Notes: generated from the sequence alone by a model not told the origin. A stretch of DNA of 64,000 nt from Oscillospiraceae bacterium (GCA_015066245.1 SVOS01000004.1:1-64000), one strand, 5' to 3'. Shown: positions 24,635 to 34,237, counted from the first letter of the stretch. Numbers and translations are program-made.

Positions 24635-25738
24635 TTACTCCTTGTTTTTTCTGAATATTTTACTTGCCAGTTTACTGCTTCCTATATAAATGAGGTCAGC
24701 AACAAAAGAAATGGCAAATGAAACTATAATTACCAAAAGTACCACAATCGGCAATCCCAACACCTGATATTTGTAGGGGAGGATTTCGTTATATATTGGA
24801 TAGATAATCCGATCCGGGATAATGGATGCCATATATGCTCCAAAGCAAAGGTCCGAAAGCCTTGCAGATACCTTTCGTACAGGTGTAGGCACGTTTTTGA
24901 AGTTTAAAGATGCAATAAACATAAAAAAGAATACTGCAGGAATATAGAGAGTGATGCTGTTCCAATAAAGCCAACCTTTGATTGCGGGAGCTGTACCGTA
25001 GTCTCTTAAGAGATGGTAGGCGTTTGTTACAGCAAAGCTTAGTATGAATAAAAGGAAGTAGTGAACAGATTTAAGTTTGAAGCCATCCTTGTGCTTGCTT
25101 AAAAATGCTCCCGTAAAATAATAGGTGATAGGATAGATATTTTCCCACCAAACGGGAATAAATGCCAATGCAGGCTTATCTGACCTTAAAAAGTTTGCAG
25201 AACCTACAGAAAAACTGTTTACAAAGGAAGGAAGCAAAGTAAGGCTTACAAGGATGCAAAGAAAGATCACTTCGTGGCTTGTTTTCTTAAAGCAGCTCCA
25301 CATCATGTTAAGGAAAGGAATCAGCAGAAACAGACCTATATACATCTCCACATACCAGGAATAATTCTTAAATGTAGTGAAGGTTGCCACTGCTTTTCCC
25401 ATAGAATATGAGTTTTTGAAGTAGAGAATATCAACCAATATAAAAAATATGGTGATGATAATGTAAGGAACAAGAAATTTTGTGATTTTAAGAAAATATT
25501 TCTTTGAAATTGTGAATTGTTTGTTGCCCTGAAGATAACCTGTCAGGAGTATAAACAGAGGAAGTCCCAGTAAAAACAAGTTCCTTATGAAGTAAAATAT
25601 TATCATCACGGTGCCTTCTGTATTCTGATTATAAAAGAAGGTGTGCAGGAAAAAATGTACGCCCGGAATAAAAGCAAGTGCTATAATTCTGAGCAAATCA
25701 AGGTTAAAGTTTCTGTTTTGCAGTTGAGTGGTTTTCAT
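24635..25738 (-). CDS. Membrane acyltransferase (acyltransferase-3 family), copy 1
   Basis: About 367 residues from ATG 25738 (AAGGTG 6 bases upstream; a GTG at 25747 overlaps that site). About ten membrane segments are present, with FNLDLLRIIALAFIPGVHF at the start, LTGYLQGNKQF, and NYSWYVEMYIGLFLLIPFLN. The last runs almost identically in the downstream copy, so the pair is a tandem duplication. The ribosome site lies at the stop of the upstream kinase gene, so both acyltransferases may be co-transcribed with the two-component system. Confidence 0.9.
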   Translation of the reverse strand: MKTTQLQNRNFNLDLLRIIALAFIPGVHFFLHTFFYNQNTEGTVMIIFYFIRNLFLLGLPLFILLTGYLQGNKQFTISKKYFLKITKFLVPYIIITIFFILVDILYFKNSYSMGKAVATFTTFKNYSWYVEMYIGLFLLIPFLNMMWSCFKKTSHEVIFLCILVSLTLLPSFVNSFSVGSANFLRSDKPALAFIPVWWENIYPITYYFTGAFLSKHKDGFKLKSVHYFLLFILSFAVTNAYHLLRDYGTAPAIKGWLYWNSITLYIPAVFFFMFIASLNFKNVPTPVRKVSARLSDLCFGAYMASIIPDRIIYPIYNEILPYKYQVLGLPIVVLLVIIVSFAISFVADLIYIGSSKLASKIFRKNKE

Positions 25739-25748
25739 AGCAATCACC

Positions 25749-26771
25749 TTAAAAGAGTACTCTGATGGTGGTACCTATGTTAACTTTGCTTTCGACAAAA
25801 AGAGACGCGTTGTGGAACATTGCACCATGTTTTACGATGGAAAGCCCCAGACCTGTACCGCCGATATCTTTGGAGTGGCTTTTGTCAACTCTGTAGAATC
25901 GTTCAAAGATATGGTCAAGGTCTTCTTGGGGGATTCCGATGCCTGTGTCCTTGACACTGAGCTCAATGCCGTCCAGACACTGCTTGACGCTGACTGTGAC
26001 TTTTCCGCCGTCCTTGTTATACTTGATGGCGTTTTTCACAAGATTGTGGATGATTTCCTCAACGATGATCTCGGCTCCGCTGATTTCTACATCATCTCCA
26101 CGAAGCTCGATAGCTACGTTGTGCTTTTCGGCAAGGCTTTCCAGACCTGCGATAACGGCTTTACACAGATTCATCAGATTTATTTTTTCGATTTTTACAT
26201 GAATATCTTTCTCGTCAAACTGGCTCAGCTTGATGATATCTCCCACAAGGTTAATCATACGCTGGCTTTCGTCATAGATTTTTCCTGCAAATCGTTTGAT
26301 GTTGTCGCCCTCAACCATACCGTCTCTGATAAGCTCGGCATAACCCGAAACAGATGTAAGGGGTGTTTTCAGCTCATGGGATACATTAGCTGTAAACTGC
26401 TGACGGATTTTTTCCTGGGAGTCATGATTGGATGTAATAGCCTGAAAACGTTTTTCCATATCTTTGTTCTGGGTTTCAAGCCTCTGACAAAGGGGTGCAA
26501 ATTCTTTGGGGAGTTTTGACTTTTCAGGTGTGTCAAAATCAATGGCGTTTATGGGTGCGCTGATTTTCTTGCTGAGGCTTATGGCAGCTATAATAGAAAT
26601 ACCCGCAAATAATAAAGCCAGAATTACAAAAACCGGTAAAGACCACAGAAAAGAGTTTGCCCATGGGTCGGAGCTGAAGTTAGAGAAAATAATTCCGAAT
26701 CCCGCAGCAAGACCTGCAAACAACGCAAAGAGGGATATTGAAAGTATAGTAAAAAATAATTGCTTTTTCAT
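25749..26771 (-). CDS. PhoR-like sensor histidine kinase
   Basis: About 340 residues from ATG 26771. Two membrane segments lie close together near the N-terminus (about 4-26 and 40-62) with almost no external loop, then a linker. HisKA carries the phospho-acceptor His in FTANVSHELKTPLTSVSGY. The ATPase domain shows N (IIHNLVKNAIKYN), G1 (DTGIGIP), F (FERFYRVDKS) and G2 (GGTGLGLSIVKH) boxes. It starts 1 base after the response regulator stop. The near absence of a sensor loop suggests it senses a membrane partner, as PhoR-type kinases do. Confidence 0.92.
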   Translation of the reverse strand: MKKQLFFTILSISLFALFAGLAAGFGIIFSNFSSDPWANSFLWSLPVFVILALLFAGISIIAAISLSKKISAPINAIDFDTPEKSKLPKEFAPLCQRLETQNKDMEKRFQAITSNHDSQEKIRQQFTANVSHELKTPLTSVSGYAELIRDGMVEGDNIKRFAGKIYDESQRMINLVGDIIKLSQFDEKDIHVKIEKINLMNLCKAVIAGLESLAEKHNVAIELRGDDVEISGAEIIVEEIIHNLVKNAIKYNKDGGKVTVSVKQCLDGIELSVKDTGIGIPQEDLDHIFERFYRVDKSHSKDIGGTGLGLSIVKHGAMFHNASLFVESKVNIGTTIRVLF

Positions 26772-26772
26772 A

Positions 26773-27441
26773 TTAATCACCAATCTTGTATCCTATACCG
26801 CGTATTGTGCTGATGGTTTCTCCTGCTTCGCCCAGCTTTTGTCTTAATGTCCTGATGTGAACATCTACGGTGCGGCTTTCTCCGTCAAAAGAATAGCCCC
26901 ATACCTTGTTAAGAATCTGGTCTCGGCTGAGGACAATGCCTTTGTTCTCCAGAAGATAGCAAAGCATGTCAAATTCCTTGAGTGTAAGCAGAACGTTTTC
27001 GTCGTTAACTTTTACTATGTGCTTTTTGGGATACACATAAAGAGGTCCGATGTGATATTCTGAAGATGTGGTGTCACGCTCTACACGTCTTAGTACCGCC
27101 TTAACTCTTGCTACCAGCTCCATCATACCGAAGGGCTTGGGAACATAGTCATCAGCACCTAAATCGAAACCTCTGACTTTGTCATATTCGTCTGCTTTTG
27201 CAGTAAGGATAATAACAGGTATTGATGCGGTGTCGGGGTTTGAACGGAGTTTTTTTAAGATGCTCAGACCGTCTTCCTCGGGAAGCATTATGTCGAGCAG
27301 CACCAGTGTGGGCGTTTTTTCTTTTAATTCTTTCCAGAAATCCGATGGTTTTGAAAATCCCGTAGCTGCAAAACCTGTTGAGTTAAGGGTATATACCACA
27401 AGCTCTCTTATATTGCTGTCATCTTCCACAAAGTATATCAT
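26773..27441 (-). CDS. PhoP/PhoB-like response regulator
   Basis: 222 residues. The receiver has the acidic pair (FVEDDSN), the phospho-acceptor Asp in LLDIMLPEEDGL, Thr (ILTAKADEYDKVRGF) and Lys (VPKPFGMMELVARVKAVLRR). The winged helix ends with SRTVDVHIRTLRQKLGE and IRGIGYKIGD. The RGFDLGADDY segment is typical of PhoP/PhoB relatives. The sensor kinase follows at once. Targets may include the nearby Na/Pi symporter and the acyltransferase pair; that is inferred from position. Confidence 0.92.
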   Translation of the reverse strand: MIYFVEDDSNIRELVVYTLNSTGFAATGFSKPSDFWKELKEKTPTLVLLDIMLPEEDGLSILKKLRSNPDTASIPVIILTAKADEYDKVRGFDLGADDYVPKPFGMMELVARVKAVLRRVERDTTSSEYHIGPLYVYPKKHIVKVNDENVLLTLKEFDMLCYLLENKGIVLSRDQILNKVWGYSFDGESRTVDVHIRTLRQKLGEAGETISTIRGIGYKIGD

Positions 27442-27569
27442 TACAGTTCCTCCCTTATTAAAGGAAATTATACATAATTATCATAACACAGGTATCGCGA
27501 AAAATAAAGAAAAATATATTAGTCTGAAAATTGCAAAAGGATTTTCTGTATTTTTGTTGATTTTCGCCT

Positions 27570-27598
27570 TTGAAAGTTTTTCTTCGAAAGAATATAAT
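27570..27598 (+). promoter_or_regulatory. Promoter TTGAAA-17-TATAAT of the CarD-family gene
   Basis: -35 at 27570-27575 and -10 at 27593-27598 with a 17-base spacer. Transcription would begin near 27605, which rules out the in-frame ATG at 27599 as the start codon. Confidence 0.75.
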
Positions 27599-27628
27599 AT
27601 GTATATAGAAAGCATTGGGGTGAGACTT

Positions 27629-28153
27629 TTGAAAATTGCTGAAAAATATACTCATAATATCGGTGATACGGTGGTTTACCGCAAGCGGGGAACATACAGA
27701 GTAACAGATATCAAAGAGCAGAAAATTGCAGGAATTAAAAAGGAGTATTATATATTGACCTCGGTATATGATTCCAATTCCAGCGTTTATGTGCCTGTGG
27801 ATTCACAGAACCTTACGTCTATGATGGAGTCGGTTCTTACTAAAGAAGAAATTGATACAATTATCAGGAGCAGCGAAAACAACAGAATGACCTGGATTGA
27901 AAATACGGCAGAGCGGGCTGAATATTTGGATGAAGTTATCCATAGCGGTGACCTTTCGCAGGTGTTGTCGCTGCTTATGATGTTTATTTTGCGAAAAGAG
28001 TCTTCGGACAAAAAGCCCATACGCACATTTGCGAGGGATGAAAAAGCCTTTGCAGCTGCACAGAAAGCAGTTTTAGAAGCGTTTGCGTATCCTCTGGGGC
28101 TTAAAAAGGATGAAGTTATGCCTTATATATACGAAACTATCAGCAAAAAATAA
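27629..28153 (+). CDS. CarD-family RNA polymerase-binding regulator
   Basis: 174 residues from TTG 27629, which has GGGGTGAG 4 bases upstream and lies about 24 bases after the expected transcript start. The frame stays open far upstream (to 27179), but that part is antisense to the response regulator. Residues about 8-60 form the CarD/TRCF Tudor-like domain (IGDTVVYRKRGTYRVTDIKEQ). The rest is the helical C-terminal domain. CarD proteins bind the RNA polymerase beta subunit and modulate open-complex stability. A terminator follows at 28172. Confidence 0.88.
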   Translation: MKIAEKYTHNIGDTVVYRKRGTYRVTDIKEQKIAGIKKEYYILTSVYDSNSSVYVPVDSQNLTSMMESVLTKEEIDTIIRSSENNRMTWIENTAERAEYLDEVIHSGDLSQVLSLLMMFILRKESSDKKPIRTFARDEKAFAAAQKAVLEAFAYPLGLKKDEVMPYIYETISKK

Positions 28154-28171
28154 AACTTAATTTACATATCC

Positions 28172-28210
28172 AAAAATCGTCTTTACTAAGGTAGAGGCGA
28201 TTTTTTGTGT
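28172..28210 (+). terminator. Terminator of the CarD-family gene
   Basis: Stem of AAAATCGTCTTTAC with its complement in AGAGGCGATTTT (to 28206, two wobble pairs), followed by further T residues. Confidence 0.7.
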
Positions 28211-28317
28211 TGTTTTGCACAAAATTATTTATACTGCTTGCTTAATTTTTATAATTATGCTAATATAAATTCGGCATATTATTATGGCGATTTTTATTTA
28301 TGAAAGGATTGAAATCT

Positions 28318-31300
28318 ATGAGTAAGAAGAAACTTTCGTCTCGTCTTCTCAGCCTGATTCTTTGCTTGTTGTTACTGGTTACAGCAATTCCTTTTGCAGG
28401 AATTGTGTCAGTATCTGCAAAGAATACGGGTCTGGACGTTTACCTTGTAGGCGGTATGACCGGCTGGGGTAGTCTGGAGGAGTTCAAGTTTGTAGAAGAA
28501 GGAAACGGAATATACTCTTATGTATGGGATATGACAGGCGGAGTATATGAATGTAAGATCTTCACAGGAAACTGGGGAACTTCTATCGGTGCGGATGATA
28601 ACGATGATAATAACATTATCTTTGACGTTGACACAGATACAGTTATGAAAATTACAGCTAATGTCAACAACCGCAGCTATACAGCAGTAAAAATGGACAC
28701 AAAGTCTGATTTTACTCTTGGCACCTCTGCTACAACAATCGAGGCAGAAAAATATTCGTACGCTTTAGGTGCAGTCAAAGTGCTTAGTGATTCTAAGGCT
28801 TCTGCACAGAAGTATGTAGGTGATTTTGACAAGGGCGATGCTCTTAATTTTGGTGTAACCGTTAGCGAAAAAGCACCTGTAACATACAGATTTGAGATTA
28901 ATGTAGCATCTGAAACAGAAGCAGGTGATCTTGCATTTACAGTAAGATCTACAAACGAAGATGGAGTATTTGAAAAAATAGTAGGCAAAGATGTATATAC
29001 TGCAAGCTTTGCTAAAACCGGCGGATGGCAGTCATACAAAACATTAGTGTTAACTGCCACATTAAATCCCGGATACAACCGAATTACTCTTGAAAACTTA
29101 GGCGGAACATATAACGTTGATAAGATTGTTGCAACTGCAGTAAAGGATTTTACAGATACAGTTGCTAAGGGCGAAACATCTCTTGACTTCTCAGGATATG
29201 ATTCTGCTTCTGATACAGCTCTTGTAAAAGACGGCAAGGTAACAGACCTTGACCTCAATGAGTGTGTTTCTGTAATCGTTAAGCCCGAGCAGGATGGTGT
29301 TTACACAGTTTCTCTTGATGAAACTGCTGCAAAGAACGGCAATCTTGCTGTTTTTACAAGGGATTACAAGAATTTCGCAGTGATTACAGAGGAAGATCCC
29401 ACTGCAGAATTTGTTATTGACGGCTTGACAGAAATTTTCGTTGTTTCTTACGAAGATGATGCAGCTGTAAGCAAAATCAACTTCTCCTATATCGAAAATG
29501 TTGAGCAGATGGGATACGTATTCTATGAAGATGGCTATGCAGGTATCCGTTTTGCTAACACATTTGCAGTTGATGAAATCATAATCAACGCCTATGACGA
29601 AGTAAAAGCCGGCAAGCTTTATTTCAGCGATGGTACATACGTTGATGTTGATGCAATTTCCGGCAGAGGCGAGAAGGTTGTTAAGCTCAGCACACCTAAA
29701 AACGTTACATGGATTAAGTATGAATCCGACACAGTTGAGTGCGACCTTAAGGTTAAGGGCGTTAAGGATAGCAAGTCTGCTACCGATATCGCACTTCAGG
29801 GCTATGTAAGCTCTCCCTACGGCTGGATTCCTACTGTGGACGCTGCATACACAGACCTTACTGCAACAGAAGGCAAGGTAGGCTTCGGCTTTGACAACGA
29901 AGTTACCGTTGATAAGGTTGTATTCGTAGGTCTTGCAGGTGTTGAGGCTGTACCAAATCCCACAGAGCCTTCTGAACCTGCAACAACTGTACCCGAAACC
30001 GACCCCGCAACTTCTACAGAAGCTACAACCGTTCCCACAACATCCGGTGTAGTTGATGTTAAGCAGTATCTCTTAGGTGATGCTGACCAGAACGAAAAAG
30101 TAAATATTAAGGATGCTACCATTATCCAGAAGCATGTTGCAAAGATTGTTGAGCTTACAGGCGATGCAATTATCTGTGCAGATACAACTGCTGACGATAA
30201 GGTAAACATCAAGGATGCAACTGCAATCCAGAAGTATGTTGCTATGATAGACATTCCTTATCCCATTGGCGAAATGATTACATTAAGCGATGGCGAGGAG
30301 GTTCAGCTTGTTGCAGTAGGTGCTGATGTTCCTGCTGAGAAGACAGAGACAGCTCCTCTCAAGGCTACTCTTACAACTGCTGATAACAAAAAGACAGAGC
30401 TTACAGGTAAAGTAGTCGGCAACGATGTTGTATTTGAAGACATCAATGCATACTCCTTCGGTTTCTTCTTTGATTTTGGTCAGCAGATTGATGTAAATGC
30501 AATCCAGGTTTACGGCGATGCTACATACAACGGTGGCAGCGTTAATGTAAGCGACGCACAGGATTATTCACTCTTTGTAAACGGTCTTACAGAGAATGAC
30601 TCCCGTGTAATTGCAAATACAGGTAACTATATTCTTACTACTGAAACCGGCAGTGACCGTGAGTGGACATTTAACCTTGATGCTGAGTCATATGGTTATG
30701 ATTATCCCTCTTTCTATGCACCCAATACTCCTCTTGCAGAGGTAGCATACAATCTTACAATGAAGGAAATATACAATAGTATCCGTGATACAGATGACGG
30801 CGACGTGTTCTATACAGGTACCGGTTGGGCAAAGGTATGGACCCGTGATACTGCTATGTCAATGCAGTATATTCTTTCATGGTTGTTCCCCGAGATTTCT
30901 ACAAACTGTGCTTATGCAAAGGTTGTAGGTACTGATGGTAACCTTACATTTGAAGAAGATACAGGTACAGGTGGTTCTTACCCCGTATCTACAGACAGAA
31001 TTATCATGATGCTTGCTGTTTGGGAGACATATCTTGCAGACGGCAACACAGAAAATCTTGAGTATTTCTACGAAGTAGCTTCCAACACAATTATGCAGGA
31101 CTACGAAGTAGTTTACGACAAAGAAGCAGGCCTCTTCAGAGGTGAAACCTGCGGTCTTGACCACCGTGACAAGACATACGGTGACTGGACAGGCGAAGAC
31201 GATGAAAACGGTATCGTAACAATTGCTGAAGGTAAGGCAGCAAACACAAACATTATTTTCTGTCAGGTAATGAAGATTCTTGCTGATACTGCTGAGATTC

Positions 31301-33042
31301 TCGGTAAGGATGAGGCAGAAGCAAAGGCATGGGATGACCTTGCTGCAGATCTTGAGAAGGCAATCTCCGACAGACTCTGGCACGATGAATTAGGCACATA
31401 CACATCCTGGGAGTATCCGGACTGGATGGGTTCACCTATCGCTTACAAGCAGGACGTTCTGGCAGATGGTTATGCAGTATGGTACAACATCGGCGGTCAG
31501 GAAAAGGCTGACTCCATTATGGAGAATCATACTCTCGTACCCTTTGGTGCAAACACAGTTTATCCCAACAAGAACGCACAGCGTTGGACAGACTACAAGT
31601 ACCACGACAGTGGTGTATGGCCCGGATGGGAAGCAATTCTCATGATTGGTGCCGTAAATAACGAAAACGAGAACAACCTCCTTGCTGAGGAAATCTGGAA
31701 CTCTTGTATCCGTGGTGCAGTGTCCTGCCTTACAAACTACGAGGTTATTGATTACGAATCCGGCCGTGGCTTACATTCAACAAACCAGCTCTGGTCTGTT
31801 GCAGCTACAATGGCAGGTTACTACAGAGTTCTTTACGGTATGGAATATACAACAGAGGGTATCACATTTGACCCCTATGTTCCTCAGTGGATGGAAGGTC
31901 CCTTCTATGTAGAAGACTACAAGTACAGAGATGCTACATTAAGTCTTGAGCTTCACGGCAAGGGCGACACAGTAGAGTCCATCTATGTTAACGATGAAAA
32001 GGTTGATAACGACTATGTATTACCCACAGATGCAAAGGGCGACTACACAATCGTAATCAATGTAAAGGACAGCGGTGCTGAGGATGTTGTTAACCTCAAG
32101 GCTGAGAATACTACAAAGGCTCCTACAGCTCCCAACGCAACACTTACAGGCACAACACTCAGATGGAATGCTGTTAAGAACTGCACATACAAGGTATGGA
32201 CAGGCTCTGAGTACAAGGATGTTACAACTACATCTTACACAATTGATGACACAACTTACGGTGTATACTCCGTAGTAGCAGTAGACAAGACCACAGGTCT
32301 CTGGTCTGAGCTTTCCAAGCCTATTGCATACAGTCCCGCAGGCTCTAACATCACAAAGTATGTTGGTGATACTAAAAACACTGCTACATTTACAGTAGAT
32401 ATCCCCGTAGATGGCGTATATCAGCTCTCATCAATTCATACAAATCAGGGCGATCCCACTGCCGGTATCACTGCAGCTATCCGTTCCGTATATATTGACG
32501 GCGAGGATGTTGGTACACTTGTATTCCCTGCAATGAGTTTCGGCCACCAGCTCAGCTCTCACTTAAGACTTACTCTTAAGGCAGGTACTCATGAGGTTAC
32601 TGTTAAGTATGCTACAGAGAACTGGTACGACAGAAACATGTCAAATGCACATGGTCAGAAGGATAACAACGTTACCTTCCACATGTTCCAGTTTGCACTT
32701 ATAGATGGTGATTTCAGCCAGATTGAGCCTCCCGCAAAGAAGACAATTTACTTCTCCAACAACAAGAACTGGAACGAAGTAAAGATCCACTATTGGGGTG
32801 GCAGCGAAGGCACATCATGGCCCGGTGTATCTATGGAATATGTAGAGACAAACAAGAACGGCGAGAAGGTTTACAAGTGCGAGCTTGATCCTTCTGTTCC
32901 CAATGTTCTTTTCCATAACGGCAGCGGCCAGCAGACCGTTGATATTACAACAGGTGTTGAAGACGGTAAGGGCTTCTACCTCCTTGACGAAAAGGACGGC
33001 GAAGGTAAGTTTAAGGTTGGCGTATATAATTACGGCGATTGA
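28318..33042 (+). CDS. Giant secreted six-hairpin glycosidase with dockerin and CBM26
   Basis: 1574 residues from ATG 28318 (AAAGGA 9 bases upstream; ATG 28300 overlaps that site). A signal peptide ends near VSVSA. Domains in order: a beta module (about 40-125), a CBM6/35-like module (about 130-280), further beta modules, a Thr/Pro linker (about 545-579) and an internal type I dockerin (about 582-645) with two Ca-binding repeats (GDADQNEKVNIKDATIIQKH and ADTTADDKVNIKDATAIQKY). Then come a beta module, an (alpha/alpha)6 catalytic region (about 800-1210, with WAKVWTRDTAMSMQYI and HDSGVWPGWE), a fibronectin-like and a CBM35-like module, and a C-terminal CBM26-type starch-binding module (about 1474-1574, WNEVKIHYWGG..TSWPGV). 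The substrate is probably a starch-related glucan. Exact GH family not assigned. Confidence 0.85.
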   Translation: MSKKKLSSRLLSLILCLLLLVTAIPFAGIVSVSAKNTGLDVYLVGGMTGWGSLEEFKFVEEGNGIYSYVWDMTGGVYECKIFTGNWGTSIGADDNDDNNIIFDVDTDTVMKITANVNNRSYTAVKMDTKSDFTLGTSATTIEAEKYSYALGAVKVLSDSKASAQKYVGDFDKGDALNFGVTVSEKAPVTYRFEINVASETEAGDLAFTVRSTNEDGVFEKIVGKDVYTASFAKTGGWQSYKTLVLTATLNPGYNRITLENLGGTYNVDKIVATAVKDFTDTVAKGETSLDFSGYDSASDTALVKDGKVTDLDLNECVSVIVKPEQDGVYTVSLDETAAKNGNLAVFTRDYKNFAVITEEDPTAEFVIDGLTEIFVVSYEDDAAVSKINFSYIENVEQMGYVFYEDGYAGIRFANTFAVDEIIINAYDEVKAGKLYFSDGTYVDVDAISGRGEKVVKLSTPKNVTWIKYESDTVECDLKVKGVKDSKSATDIALQGYVSSPYGWIPTVDAAYTDLTATEGKVGFGFDNEVTVDKVVFVGLAGVEAVPNPTEPSEPATTVPETDPATSTEATTVPTTSGVVDVKQYLLGDADQNEKVNIKDATIIQKHVAKIVELTGDAIICADTTADDKVNIKDATAIQKYVAMIDIPYPIGEMITLSDGEEVQLVAVGADVPAEKTETAPLKATLTTADNKKTELTGKVVGNDVVFEDINAYSFGFFFDFGQQIDVNAIQVYGDATYNGGSVNVSDAQDYSLFVNGLTENDSRVIANTGNYILTTETGSDREWTFNLDAESYGYDYPSFYAPNTPLAEVAYNLTMKEIYNSIRDTDDGDVFYTGTGWAKVWTRDTAMSMQYILSWLFPEISTNCAYAKVVGTDGNLTFEEDTGTGGSYPVSTDRIIMMLAVWETYLADGNTENLEYFYEVASNTIMQDYEVVYDKEAGLFRGETCGLDHRDKTYGDWTGEDDENGIVTIAEGKAANTNIIFCQVMKILADTAEILGKDEAEAKAWDDLAADLEKAISDRLWHDELGTYTSWEYPDWMGSPIAYKQDVLADGYAVWYNIGGQEKADSIMENHTLVPFGANTVYPNKNAQRWTDYKYHDSGVWPGWEAILMIGAVNNENENNLLAEEIWNSCIRGAVSCLTNYEVIDYESGRGLHSTNQLWSVAATMAGYYRVLYGMEYTTEGITFDPYVPQWMEGPFYVEDYKYRDATLSLELHGKGDTVESIYVNDEKVDNDYVLPTDAKGDYTIVINVKDSGAEDVVNLKAENTTKAPTAPNATLTGTTLRWNAVKNCTYKVWTGSEYKDVTTTSYTIDDTTYGVYSVVAVDKTTGLWSELSKPIAYSPAGSNITKYVGDTKNTATFTVDIPVDGVYQLSSIHTNQGDPTAGITAAIRSVYIDGEDVGTLVFPAMSFGHQLSSHLRLTLKAGTHEVTVKYATENWYDRNMSNAHGQKDNNVTFHMFQFALIDGDFSQIEPPAKKTIYFSNNKNWNEVKIHYWGGSEGTSWPGVSMEYVETNKNGEKVYKCELDPSVPNVLFHNGSGQQTVDITTGVEDGKGFYLLDEKDGEGKFKVGVYNYGD

Positions 33043-33064
33043 TTAAGGATTTTTTATAAATAAC

Positions 33065-33100
33065 AAAGCCGCCTGTGGTAAAACACAGGCGGCTTTTTTG
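33065..33100 (+). terminator. Terminator of the glycosidase gene
   Basis: A perfect 13-bp stem (33065-33077 with 33084-33096) followed by a T-run. Confidence 0.92.
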
Positions 33101-33110
33101 CGGCTACTCA

Positions 33111-33139
33111 TTGACAAATCAAGTCTTTTACTGTAAAAT
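33111..33139 (+). promoter_or_regulatory. Promoter TTGACA-17-TAAAAT
   Basis: -35 at 33111-33116 and -10 at 33134-33139, 39 bases ahead of the next start codon. Confidence 0.8.
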
Positions 33140-33177
33140 TTAATCCCTATATAAATAAGATTACAGGAGGGACAAAA

Positions 33178-34221
33178 ATGCGTATTCCAAAGCGTTTTCT
33201 AAGTCTCGTTGTTTCTATATTGCTGATTTTTGCCGCAGTTTTTACCGTAAATGCTCAGGGTAAAACATATTATATTGAGGAGCTGGGGCTTTCTCTTGAG
33301 ATTCCCTCTTATATGACCGCCACAACAAGGGCAACCAACCCCAATATGACCGAAGGTACATATCTTGAGGTGGCAAGTGCTGCTCCTGACCTTGATATAA
33401 GAGTCCATATGATAAAAAATGCAAAAACCGAAGAGTTCTTCAACCTTTCGCTTTTGTCAAGCTCGGCTCTTGATGAATATAAAGAAAGCCTGCTTTCAAA
33501 TTCCCAGTTCAGCGATTGCACAGAGGGCACCTACGGCGGTGTTCTGTTTCTTGATTTTACCACCTATGGCGAAGAGGGAAATGTGTCTGTTTACGGCAGA
33601 CAGAGTGTTACCATTGTAAATGGTATGAGCATCACTATTGCCTCTACCTCTGACGGTGATGCACTTACATCCGAGGAGCTTGAAATTATCAGAGATGTGG
33701 TTTCAAGCATTAAATTTGATGAGATTCTCAGCAACACTCCCGGAGTTACTTTCTGGCAGGTGTTTATTCCAATTCTGATAGTAATATTGGTGCTTGTGCT
33801 GGGGTTCTTTGTATTCTCTTACTTCATGGCAAAGAAAAGCAAAGAGGAAAAGAAACGCCGCAGAAAAGAGCAGGAAAGAAAAGCTGACTACGACGTTTTG
33901 AAACGTGCGGAGAAAAAATTGAATGTTTCTCAGAATTCCGAGGGTCTGGGCGGTTACAAGACAAGTGATGCTTTCTTTGAGGATGCTTTTAGCGAACAAG
34001 GCAATAATAACGCTGACGCAAACAGCTCTGCCTCCCAGAAACAGGCTCCTGCTGCAAGCAATGTTGTTAAAGAAAGTAAGCAGGCAGTGAAAAGCACAGG
34101 CTATTTCTTCAAGAATCTCAAGCGTGAGCTTTCAAAATCCAAGAAAAACAGCAAAAAATCAAAGAAAGCTAAAAAACCTCAGGACAGAAAACCTCGTGAT
34201 TACGATGTTTTTAACGATTAA
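33178..34221 (+). CDS. Secreted protein with single C-terminal membrane anchor and basic cytoplasmic tail
   Basis: 347 residues. A signal peptide (about 1-27, ending VNAQG) is followed by an external domain of about 165 residues (YYIEELGLSLEIPSYM and SVYGRQSVTIVNGMSITI), a membrane helix (about 195-218, FIPILIVILVLVLGFFVF) and a long cytoplasmic tail that is very Lys-rich at its end (KKSKKAKKPQDRKPRD). I do not recognise the family, but this type I topology with a Lys-rich tail recurs in Clostridial surface proteins. It has its own promoter and terminator, so it is a single-gene unit. The tail could bind nucleic acid or membrane lipids; that is speculation. Confidence 0.8.
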   Translation: MRIPKRFLSLVVSILLIFAAVFTVNAQGKTYYIEELGLSLEIPSYMTATTRATNPNMTEGTYLEVASAAPDLDIRVHMIKNAKTEEFFNLSLLSSSALDEYKESLLSNSQFSDCTEGTYGGVLFLDFTTYGEEGNVSVYGRQSVTIVNGMSITIASTSDGDALTSEELEIIRDVVSSIKFDEILSNTPGVTFWQVFIPILIVILVLVLGFFVFSYFMAKKSKEEKKRRRKEQERKADYDVLKRAEKKLNVSQNSEGLGGYKTSDAFFEDAFSEQGNNNADANSSASQKQAPAASNVVKESKQAVKSTGYFFKNLKRELSKSKKNSKKSKKAKKPQDRKPRDYDVFND

Positions 34222-34237
34222 TGCAGAATTTTTATCA

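Noticed and set aside
27179..27628. In-frame N-terminal extension of the CarD-family gene
   Set aside because: It is antisense to the response regulator gene, crosses that gene's start region and the CarD promoter, and has no CarD-like sequence.
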